From Hymenobacter armeniacus (lineage in GTDB: Bacteria > Bacteroidota > Bacteroidia > Cytophagales > Hymenobacteraceae): a DNA stretch of 64,000 bases. Below are positions 27,304 to 34,280 of the stretch, in pieces; positions within the stretch are counted from its first letter, which is position 1; every line of letters starts with the position of its first letter. The position numbers were made by a program, and so were the translations under genes. The notes under the pieces are model-generated. The model did not search any database and had not been told where the DNA came from. It saw only the letters and a list, made by a program, of their open reading frames with translations. The DNA is taken from the NCBI RefSeq assembly GCF_014699055.1, contig NZ_JACXAC010000004.1, positions 434,001-498,000 of the forward strand, in the 5' to 3' direction.

Positions 27304-27385
27304 GTAGAGACGCATATTTGCGTCTCGTCGTTGAACGGAATCGGGCAATTTGCGCGAACGTAGAGACGCAAATATGCGTCTCTAC
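27304..27385. repeat. Palindrome-ended repeat, family copy 3 (82 bp)
   Basis: Perfect inverted 23-bp ends (27304-27326 and 27363-27385, starting GTAGAGACGCATATTTGCG) differ from copies 1 and 2 by a shorter, symmetric hairpin loop. Outward complementarity extends to ACGGT/ACCGT. The interior starts GTCGTTGAACG, as in copy 2. It lies between the GH2 stop and the GH3 start, inside what would otherwise be one operon. Confidence 0.88.
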
Positions 27386-27461
27386 ACCGTTTCGGAGGCT
27401 TAAACAGCTCCTTGGCAATAGCCCCCTTGCTACCCCTAAACCCCGAAAACACCGGCTGAAC

Positions 27462-29654
27462 ATGAGCATTACCCCAAGCCGCCTGTTCGTGGCGGCCGCG
27501 CTGCTAACCGCCAGCCTCACGGCAGCCGGCCAAACGCTGCCGACCTTCCGCGACCCCGCCCGGCCGCTGGAGGCGCGGGTCCGCGACCTCATCGCCCAGC
27601 TCACGCTGGAGGAGAAAGCCCAGCAGATGCTCGACCAGAGCCCGGCCATTCCGCGCCTGGGCATTCCGGCCTTCAGCTGGTGGAACGAGGCCCTGCACGG
27701 CGTGGGCCGCTCGGCCCCGGCCACGGTCTTCCCCGAGCCCATTGGGCTGGGCGCCACCTTCGACGAGGACCTGGCCCGGCGCGAGGGCACCGCCATTTCC
27801 GACGAGGCGCGCGCCGTGTACAACGCCGCCGTGGCCAAAAACCACTACGTGAAGTACGGCGGCCTCACATTCTGGACGCCCAACATCAACATCTTCCGTG
27901 ACCCGCGCTGGGGCCGCGGCCAGGAAACTTACGGCGAAGACCCCACCCTCACCGGCCGCCTGGGCGTGGCGCTGGTGCAGGGCCTGCAGGGCACCGACCC
28001 CAAGTACTTGAAAGTAGCGGCCTGCGCCAAGCACTACGCCGTGCACAGCGGCCCCGAAAAGCTGCGCCACGAATTCAACGCCCAGCCCACGCCCCAGGAC
28101 TTGCGCGAAACCTACCTGCCTGCCTTTCGCGCCCTGGTGCAGGATGGCCACGTGGAGTCGGTGATGTGCGCCTACAACGCCACCAACGGCGACCCGTGCT
28201 GCGCCAACGAATTCCTGCTGAACCAGGTGCTGCGCCGGGAATGGGGATTTAAAGGCCACGTCGTGAGCGACTGTGGCGCCCTGTACGACCTCTCCGCCGG
28301 CCACAAAACCGTGCCCAATGAAACGCAGGCCGCCGCCATCGCACTACGGCGCGGCGTCAACCTCAACTGCGGCAACACCTACGCGCAGCTACCGGCCGCC
28401 GTGCGCCAGGGCCTGCTCAAAGAAACCGAAGTGGACAGTGCCCTGGCCGTGCTGCTGCGCACGCGCTTCAAGCTCGGCCTGTTCGACCCCGCCAACTCGA
28501 CGCCCTACGACCAGCTGGGCCCGGAGGTGGTGAACAGCGCCGCGCACCGCGCGCTGGCCCGCGAGGTGGCCCTCAAGTCGATGGTGTTGCTGAAAAACAA
28601 CGGCGTGCTGCCCCTGCGCCCCGACCTGGGCAAGTACTTCGTGACCGGCCCCAACGCCACCAGCGTGGAGGCGCTGCTGGGCAACTACTACGGCGTGAAC
28701 GGCCAGATGACGACCATCCTGGAAGGGCTGGCCGCCGCCGTGCAGCCCGGCAGCCAACTGGAATACAAGCAGGGCGCGCTGCTCGACCGGCCCAACATCA
28801 ACCCCATCGACTGGACCACCGGCGAGGCCAAAACCACCGACGCCATCTTCGTGGTGCTGGGCATCACGGGGCTGCTGGAAGGGGAGGAGGGCGAGTCGAT
28901 TGCCTCGCCCCACGCCGGCGACCGGCTCGACTACAACCTGCCGCAAAATCAAATCGACTTCCTGAAAAAGCTGCGCCAGGGCAGCAAAACGCCCATTATT
29001 GCCATCGTCACCGGCGGCAGCCCCATGAACCTGGCCGACGTGCACGAACTGGCCGACGCCGTGCTCCTGACTTGGTACCCCGGCGAGGAAGGCGGCCACG
29101 CCGTGGCCGACCTCGTGTTTGGCAAGGCGTCGCCCTCGGGGCGCCTGCCGGTCACCTTCCCGCGCAGCCTGGCGCAGCTGCCGGCCTACGAAGACTACCA
29201 CATGGCCGGCCGTACCTACCGCTACATGACCCAGGAGCCGCTCTATCCCTTCGGCTTCGGCCTGAGCTACACCACTTTCGAATACACCGGCCTCAAGCTG
29301 CCCAAAAAAGCCGCTAAAGGCCAGCCCGTGGCAGTGGAAGCCACCGTGAAAAACACGGGCCAAACCGCCAGCGAAGAAGTAGTGCAACTCTACCTCACGC
29401 CCGCGCCCCGCGCCGGGCAGCAGGTGCCGCTGTACGCGCTCAAGCACTTCCGCCGCGTGCAACTGGCGCCGGGCGCCAGCACCACCGTCCGGTTCACCCT
29501 CACCCCGGCCGACCTAGCCCTGGTGGATGCCGCTGGCAAATCGGTGCCCGCCAGCGGCCCCGTAACCATTGCCGTGGGCGGCGCGCTGCCCAGCGCGCGC
29601 AGCCGGGCCCTGGGAGCCAGCGCGCCGGCCGTGAGCACCATGGTGCTGCGCTAA
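27462..29654 (+). CDS. Glycoside hydrolase family 3 (beta-glucosidase/xylosidase type)
   Basis: This is a 730-residue periplasmic enzyme. ATG 27462 starts a signal peptide ending TAAGQ; the frame continues upstream to 27318 but that part lies inside the repeat. Family features are WWNEALHGVGR near the substrate pocket, KHYAVHSGPE, and the catalytic nucleophile D270 in VVSDCGAL. A second alpha/beta domain (about 370-560) and a C-terminal fibronectin-III-like domain (from about 620, VKNTGQTASEEVVQLYL) complete it. The EALHGVG and HSGPE motifs are those of the beta-xylosidase/plant-type GH3 branch. It releases terminal sugars from short oligosaccharides and closes the first locus. Confidence 0.93.
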   Translation: MSITPSRLFVAAALLTASLTAAGQTLPTFRDPARPLEARVRDLIAQLTLEEKAQQMLDQSPAIPRLGIPAFSWWNEALHGVGRSAPATVFPEPIGLGATFDEDLARREGTAISDEARAVYNAAVAKNHYVKYGGLTFWTPNINIFRDPRWGRGQETYGEDPTLTGRLGVALVQGLQGTDPKYLKVAACAKHYAVHSGPEKLRHEFNAQPTPQDLRETYLPAFRALVQDGHVESVMCAYNATNGDPCCANEFLLNQVLRREWGFKGHVVSDCGALYDLSAGHKTVPNETQAAAIALRRGVNLNCGNTYAQLPAAVRQGLLKETEVDSALAVLLRTRFKLGLFDPANSTPYDQLGPEVVNSAAHRALAREVALKSMVLLKNNGVLPLRPDLGKYFVTGPNATSVEALLGNYYGVNGQMTTILEGLAAAVQPGSQLEYKQGALLDRPNINPIDWTTGEAKTTDAIFVVLGITGLLEGEEGESIASPHAGDRLDYNLPQNQIDFLKKLRQGSKTPIIAIVTGGSPMNLADVHELADAVLLTWYPGEEGGHAVADLVFGKASPSGRLPVTFPRSLAQLPAYEDYHMAGRTYRYMTQEPLYPFGFGLSYTTFEYTGLKLPKKAAKGQPVAVEATVKNTGQTASEEVVQLYLTPAPRAGQQVPLYALKHFRRVQLAPGASTTVRFTLTPADLALVDAAGKSVPASGPVTIAVGGALPSARSRALGASAPAVSTMVLR

Positions 29655-30172
29655 GGCAGATTATTAATAGGAAAAGCAAGCCAACTGCATGGGCTTTAAT
29701 CCGGTGTAATTTGCTGTGGGGCGTAGTGCGGAGTTGGTTATCAACTGTTGAGGTATTAGCAATTCGGGTAGCCACTATTTACTTGAATTGCTTGTTGGGC
29801 GGAAAGCGACAAGGTAACGCGCGCACGCCTCCTATGGTAAAACGGTTGTTTAGGACCGAAAATGCGTTTATAACATTTATTGAACGCTCTGTTTGCGAGT
29901 GGGAGCGGAATGCTGTCAGGCGTTCCGCGGCGCGCACCGGTGAGAACCGCAGCTCATACTTGGAAATCCTACTGCTTCATAACGGCTCAATTCCCGCGTA
30001 GACCCCGTTTCCAATGCATTACCCTGCCCGTACGAAAACCAGTTGTATCCAATCCAAACGGTTTTCAATTGTGAAGTCACCACAGCCCGTTTAAGGGTAT
30101 TAAAAAAAAACTCAAAAACGCTCCTTAAGGGTGTTTTTCGAGCGGCTTTTTTGTGCTCATTATTCATCCGAT
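29655..30172. other. Gene-free stretch between GH3 and the IS1 element
   Basis: About 520 bp, visibly richer in A/T than the neighbouring genes. It contains only short frames (for example around 29711-30001) without a recognisable domain, ribosome-binding site or typical codon use. It may be old insertion-sequence debris; I cannot identify anything in it. Confidence 0.5.
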
Positions 30173-30945
30173 GGCGGTGGTCTAATAAGCAGTGATTGCC
30201 GTATAGCATCTCATGATAGTCACGACTCAATTATGCAGGCGATGCAGCAGTGAGCAGGTTCGCAAAAACGGCAGCACCGGCGGACGGGCCAAGTACCAAT
30301 GCAAAGCTTGTGGCTTTCAAGGCACATTGCACCCGGCGGCCCCGGCGCGGGCAGCGCGGTACGCCCAGGTGGAAAAATAGCTGGCCGAGCGCAACTCCCA
30401 GCGCAGCATCGTGCGCGTGACGGGCGTCTCGCGCATGACCGTGGCCAAACTGGCAAAAAAAAGCGCAGCGACCCAGCCCGCCTTTGCCGCGCCGGCGGCC
30501 GAAAAAGGCGCAACGCCGGCAGTGGGAGGCGCTTGAACTCGATGAGATGTGGACGTTCGTGGGCCGCAAGCGGCGCAAAGTGTGGCTCTGGCTGGCTGTC
30601 GAGCGGGCCAGCCGGCGCATCGTGGCCTGGGTGCTAGGCCGACGCGACGTCGCCACGGCCCGCCGCCTGTGGGACGCGCTGCCGCGGCGCTACGGGCGGC
30701 ACTGTTGGTACTTCACCGACCTGTTTCCGGCCTATGCCGAAGCCCTGCCCCGCGGGCCGCACCGTCCCTGCCCCAAACCCGAGCGCCAAACCCGCATCGT
30801 GGAAGCCCTCAACTGTTCGCTACACCAGCGTTGCGCCGTGCTAGTACGCAAGACCTGCTCGTTCAGCAAATCACTGGCAATGCACGCGGCCCGAATTAAA
30901 ATTGTCATCGACAAGCACAATGTCACCCTAAATTAGACCACCGCC
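30173..30945 (+). mobile_element. IS1-family insertion sequence, defective
   Basis: The element is bounded by perfect 14-bp inverted repeats GGCGGTGGTCTAAT (30173-30186) and its complement (30932-30945). The length of 773 bp is normal for IS1. Inside are remnants of the two IS1 frames insA and insB. No target duplication is obvious at the flanks. It sits 51 bp before a tRNA-Val gene, between the two polysaccharide loci. A shorter relic of a related element lies at about 49655-49972. Confidence 0.85.
30213..30936 (+). pseudogene. IS1-type transposase insAB, broken
   Basis: The insA frame starts at ATG 30213 and shows the zinc-finger pattern CRRC...KYQCKACGF followed by an HTH-like QRSIVRVTGVSRMTVAKL, but has an in-frame TAG at 30378-30380. 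The insB frame (readable from about 30451 to the stop at 30934-30936) carries the DDE-type transposase segments ELDEMWTFVGRKRRKVWLWLAV, YFTDLFPAY and RKTCSFSKSL. IS1 normally joins the frames by -1 slippage on an A run. Here the run of eight A at 30455-30462 is present, but insB lies in the +1 frame relative to insA. Both the stop and the frame offset should block a full-length transposase. Confidence 0.82.
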
Positions 30946-30995
30946 GTTTTATTTAAGTTTGTTTGCCTTGGGCACTGGTACCAGAGTTTTCTTTC

Positions 30996-31070
30996 GGGAG
31001 GTTAGCTCAGTTGGTTCAGAGCGCTGCTTTCACACAGCAGAGGTCGAAGGTTCGAGCCCTTTACTTCCCA
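30996..31070 (+). tRNA. tRNA-Val (anticodon CAC)
   Basis: The 75-base cloverleaf is complete: acceptor GGGAGGT pairs with ACTTCCC (one G-T), D arm GCTC/GAGC, anticodon stem CTGCT/AGCAG with loop TTCACAC giving anticodon CAC, and T arm GAAGG-TTCGAGC-CCTTT. The discriminator base is A at 31070. CCA is not encoded. It reads GTG valine codons. Confidence 0.93.
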
Positions 31071-31078
31071 CACACATC

Positions 31079-31114
31079 AACAGCCACCTAGCTTCATTGC
31101 GGGGTGGCTGTTTT
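31079..31114 (+). terminator. Intrinsic terminator after tRNA-Val
   Basis: Arms AACAGCCACC (31079-31088) and GGTGGCTGTT (31103-31112) form a 10-bp stem followed by TTGCTTTT. It starts 8 bp after the tRNA and should end its transcript. Confidence 0.8.
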
Positions 31115-31395
31115 GCTTTTCGCTTGTGGAAAAGGGAATGCAGCGAAGTGTGCCATTCTAAGCTGCTTTCTGGATTGCAGACGCCTTGCCAGTGCCCACC
31201 AGTTCAAAGGTGCTTCCGGTGTCTCATTGCGCTGTTAGCGCAACCTAGGTGAGGGCTACCTACCGTATTCGTGAGCGTAGCAGCTATTTCCAACGGCTCT
31301 GCGTTCAACTCCCGTGCCCACGAACGTCGCCCTACCTACCCGAAGCGTCCTGCAGATTGTGGAGAAACTCGGCCAGCGCGCTACTTTCATTCATA

Positions 31396-32550
31396 ATGAA
31401 GCTACGACTTGGAATGATTGGCGGGGGCGAGGGCGCGTTCATCGGGGCCGTGCACCGCATGGCGGCCCGGCTCGATGGGCTCTATGAACTGACGGCCGGT
31501 GCTTTCAGCAGCAACCCCGACACCTCGCGGGCCACGGGCGTGCTGCTGGGCCTGGCCCCCGGCCGCGTGTACTCGTCTTATACCGAGCTGCTAGTTCAGG
31601 AAAGCCAGCGGCCCGCGGCGGAGCGGGTGCAGGTTATCAGCATTGTGACGCCAAACCACCTGCACTTTGCCCCCGCTAAGCTGGCCCTGGAGCACGGATT
31701 CCACGTTATGCTGGACAAGCCGATGACTTTTTCTCTGGCCGAAGCTCGGGAGCTGGCGCGGGTGGTGGATGCTTCCGGCAAGCGCTTCTGCCTCACGCAC
31801 ACCTACACCGGCTACCCCATGGTGAAGGAAGCTCGGCAGCTCATCCGGGCCGGCCGGTTGGGCCGCCTGCGCAAGCTATACGTGGAGTATCCGCAGGGCT
31901 GGCTGAGCGAGTTTGCCGAGGGCGAAGCCGGCAACAAGCAAGCCGCCTGGCGCACCGACCCCGCGCGCAGCGGCCCGGCCGGGGCCATGGGCGACATCGG
32001 CACCCACGCCTTCAACCTGCTCGAATACGTGGGCGGCCTGCCAGTGGAGCAGCTCTGCGCCGACCTCAATACCGTGGTGCCGGGCCGCCGGCTCGACGAC
32101 GACGGCGCCGTGCTGCTGAAGCTGGCGGGCGGAGCCAGCGCGGTGCTCCTGGCCACGCAGGTAGCGGCCGGCGAGGAAAACAACGTGCGCATCCGGGCCT
32201 ACGGGGAGCTCGGGGGGCTGGAATGGCAGCAGGCCGACGCCAATACGCTGCTGCTGAAACCCTTGCACGGCCCGGCCGAAATCTGGCGCACGGGCGGCGG
32301 CTACGTCGGCCCCTTCGCGCAGCACAACACCCGCACCCCCGCCGGCCACCCCGAGGGCTACCTCGAAGCCTTTGCCAACCTTTACCGCAATTTCGCGCTG
32401 GCCATCCTGGCCGACCTTGAAGGCCGGACGCCCGCGCCGGAAGTGCTCGATTATCCGGGTATTGTGGAGGGCGTGCGGGGCATGGCCTTCATCGAAAACG
32501 TCATTGCCTCGGGCCGCTCCGATAAGAAGTGGACCGAATTCACCGTCTAG
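31396..32550 (+). CDS. Gfo/Idh/MocA-family NAD(P)-dependent sugar oxidoreductase
   Basis: This 384-residue cytoplasmic oxidoreductase has an N-terminal Rossmann fold with the dinucleotide motif LGMIGGGEGAFIG (residues about 4-16), VQVISIVTPNHLH at the fourth strand, and the family hallmark MLDKPMTFSL (the EKP-type lysine at about 108). The C-terminal Gfo/Idh/MocA domain includes GDIGTHAFNLLEY, where the DxxxH pair contributes to catalysis. It oxidises or reduces a hydroxyl of a sugar or inositol. ATG 31396 is chosen as the start of the fold; the frame extends upstream to 31249 without similarity. It is followed after 6 bp by a TIM-barrel isomerase-like gene, a common pairing in catabolism of modified sugars. 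Confidence 0.92.
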   Translation: MKLRLGMIGGGEGAFIGAVHRMAARLDGLYELTAGAFSSNPDTSRATGVLLGLAPGRVYSSYTELLVQESQRPAAERVQVISIVTPNHLHFAPAKLALEHGFHVMLDKPMTFSLAEARELARVVDASGKRFCLTHTYTGYPMVKEARQLIRAGRLGRLRKLYVEYPQGWLSEFAEGEAGNKQAAWRTDPARSGPAGAMGDIGTHAFNLLEYVGGLPVEQLCADLNTVVPGRRLDDDGAVLLKLAGGASAVLLATQVAAGEENNVRIRAYGELGGLEWQQADANTLLLKPLHGPAEIWRTGGGYVGPFAQHNTRTPAGHPEGYLEAFANLYRNFALAILADLEGRTPAPEVLDYPGIVEGVRGMAFIENVIASGRSDKKWTEFTV

Positions 32551-32556
32551 CTGCTC

Positions 32557-33609
32557 ATGAAAACCATCAAAGGCCCCGCCATTTTCCTGGCTCAGTTCAT
32601 TAGCGACGAGGCCCCGTTCAATAGCCTTGAAAGCATCTGTGCCTGGGCCGCCGGTCTGGGATTTAAAGGCGTGCAGCTGCCCACGCTGGATAGCCGGTTC
32701 ATCGACCTGCAAAAAGCCGCCGAAAGCCAGACCTACGCCGACGAAATCAAGGGCATTGTGAACGCGGCCGGGCTGGAAATCACGGAGCTGTCCACGCATT
32801 TGCAGGGGCAGCTCGTGGCCGTCAACCCAGTGTATGACCAGCTCTTCGACGGCTTTGCGCCCGCGGCGTACCGCAACAACCCCCGGGCTCGCCAGCAGTG
32901 GGCCGTGCAGCAGCTCAAGTACGCAGCGCAGGCGTCGAAGAACTTAGGCTTGAACGCCCACGTCACCTTCAGCGGGGCGCTGCTCTGGCCCATGGTGTAC
33001 CCGTGGCCCCAGCGCCCGGCCGGCTTGGTGGAGGCCGGTTTCACGGAGCTGGCCCGGCGCTGGACGCCCATTCTGAACGTGTTTGATGCGTGCGGGGTGG
33101 ACTTGTGCTACGAGGTGCACCCCGGCGAAGACCTGCACGACGGCAGCAGCTACGAGCTGTTTCTGGACAAAGTGGGCCAGCACCCGCGGGCCTGCCTGCT
33201 CTACGACCCCTCGCATTTCGTGCTGCAATGCCTCGACTACTTGGCCTACCTTGACATCTACCACGACCGCATCCGGATGTTCCACGTCAAGGACGCGGAG
33301 TTTAACCCCACGGGCCGGCAGGGCGTGTACGGCGGCTACCAGAACTGGATAGACCGGGCCGGCCGCTTCCGCTCGCTCGGCGACGGGCAGGTCGATTTCA
33401 AAGCCATTTTCAGCAAGATGGCGCAGTACGACTTCCCCGGCTGGGCCGTGCTGGAGTGGGAATGCGCCCTCAAGCACCCCGAGGACGGCGCCCGCGAAGG
33501 CGCCGCATTCATCCGCGACCACATCATCCGGGTCACCGATAAGGCCTTCGACGACTTCGCCGCATCCGGCCGCGATGCCGCGCTAAACGACACGGTTTTG
33601 GGTATCTAG
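32557..33609 (+). CDS. Sugar phosphate isomerase/epimerase-like TIM barrel protein
   Basis: This 350-residue protein belongs to the xylose isomerase-like TIM barrel superfamily. Metal-binding motifs expected for the fold are seen: CYEVHPGEDLHDG, LLYDPSHFVLQCLDYL, RMFHVKDAEF and a late WAVLEWECALKHPEDGA, which supply the Glu, Asp, His and Glu ligands. It probably isomerises or epimerises the product of the oxidoreductase encoded 6 bp upstream. The exact reaction cannot be named. It converges on the VOC gene 49 bp downstream. Confidence 0.88.
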   Translation: MKTIKGPAIFLAQFISDEAPFNSLESICAWAAGLGFKGVQLPTLDSRFIDLQKAAESQTYADEIKGIVNAAGLEITELSTHLQGQLVAVNPVYDQLFDGFAPAAYRNNPRARQQWAVQQLKYAAQASKNLGLNAHVTFSGALLWPMVYPWPQRPAGLVEAGFTELARRWTPILNVFDACGVDLCYEVHPGEDLHDGSSYELFLDKVGQHPRACLLYDPSHFVLQCLDYLAYLDIYHDRIRMFHVKDAEFNPTGRQGVYGGYQNWIDRAGRFRSLGDGQVDFKAIFSKMAQYDFPGWAVLEWECALKHPEDGAREGAAFIRDHIIRVTDKAFDDFAASGRDAALNDTVLGI

Positions 33610-33658
33610 CCCTGCCCACGCGGAGGTGAGGACGCTGGCGGGCCTGATGCGGCGGCTA

Positions 33659-34048
33659 CTACACCTCGTAGAATTCCAGCGGCAAGCCGTCGGGGTCGGC
33701 AAAGAAGGTGAAGCGGCGGCCCGTCAGTTCGTCGACGCGCATGGGCTCGCAGGGCACCGCGTGTTGCTCCAGCCACTGCATGGCGGCCGGCAGGTCGGCC
33801 ACGGCGAAGGCGAGGTGGCGCAGGCCAGCGGCTTCGGGGTAGCTGGGGCGCGGCGGCGGACTGGGGAACGAGAACAGCTCGATGAGGTAGTGGCCCCGCA
33901 CGGCCAGGTCCAGCTTGTAGGAATTTCGCTCGACTCGGTGGGTTTCGGCCAGCACCTCTAGCCCCAGAATGGTGGTGTAAAAGTGTTTCGAAACGGCGTA
34001 GTCGGCGCAGATGATGGCGACGTGGTGCAGGCCAAGGATGGGGGGCAT
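33659..34048 (-). CDS. VOC/glyoxalase-fold metalloprotein
   Basis: This 129-residue protein has two beta-alpha-beta-beta-beta units. Typical metal-site positions appear as LHHVAIICADY (His near residue 8), HYLIELFSF (Glu), LRHLAFAV (His) and LPLEFYEV (Glu) at the C terminus. The length and order are those of single-domain glyoxalase-like SMU1112c/YaeR-type proteins. It converges with the TIM-barrel gene. Substrate unknown. Confidence 0.88.
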   Translation of the reverse strand: MPPILGLHHVAIICADYAVSKHFYTTILGLEVLAETHRVERNSYKLDLAVRGHYLIELFSFPSPPPRPSYPEAAGLRHLAFAVADLPAAMQWLEQHAVPCEPMRVDELTGRRFTFFADPDGLPLEFYEV

Positions 34049-34170
34049 AGGGCTGGGAAGGCGGTGTAGGAAGGCTCAAAGAACCGCCCTGGTCGGCGCT
34101 TATCCGAATAGAGACAGAAAAATTTACTCAGCATGACGTTCTGGTTTTTGCCGAATCCAAACACGCCCTA

Positions 34171-34215
34171 CGCCGGAGTGGCTGAGCGGGTAAGGCTGGT
34201 TTCGATGGACGACTA
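34171..34215 (+). pseudogene. Fragment resembling the 5' half of a class II tRNA
   Basis: From about 34171 the sequence GCCGGAGTGGCTGAGCGGG reads like the acceptor, D arm and start of the anticodon arm (GGCTGGTTTCGA) of a serine or leucine tRNA. After this the pairing fails: no 3' acceptor CTCCGGC is found downstream, and only a poor T-arm-like GAAAGG/CCTTCC occurs near 34232-34250. It is probably a tRNA relic, possibly an old integration scar. It ends about 65 bp before the hybrid regulator gene. Confidence 0.4.
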
Positions 34216-34280
34216 TTCTGCTGTGTATATTTGAAAGGTTGCGCCTTCCATCCCACCCTGGGCCCAATCTTTATATCCTT

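Noticed and set aside
29711..30001. 96-codon frame downstream of the first GH3 gene
   Set aside because: No ribosome-binding site, no domain, composition unlike neighbouring genes, and it ends in A/T-rich intergenic DNA.
30299..30637. 112-codon frame inside the IS1 element
   Set aside because: It is the third frame, neither insA nor insB; the true frames show zinc-finger and transposase motifs.
34239..34280. Upstream TTG start for the hybrid regulator
   Set aside because: It would put 14 extra residues before a signal sequence that starts naturally at GTG 34281; kept only as an alternative.
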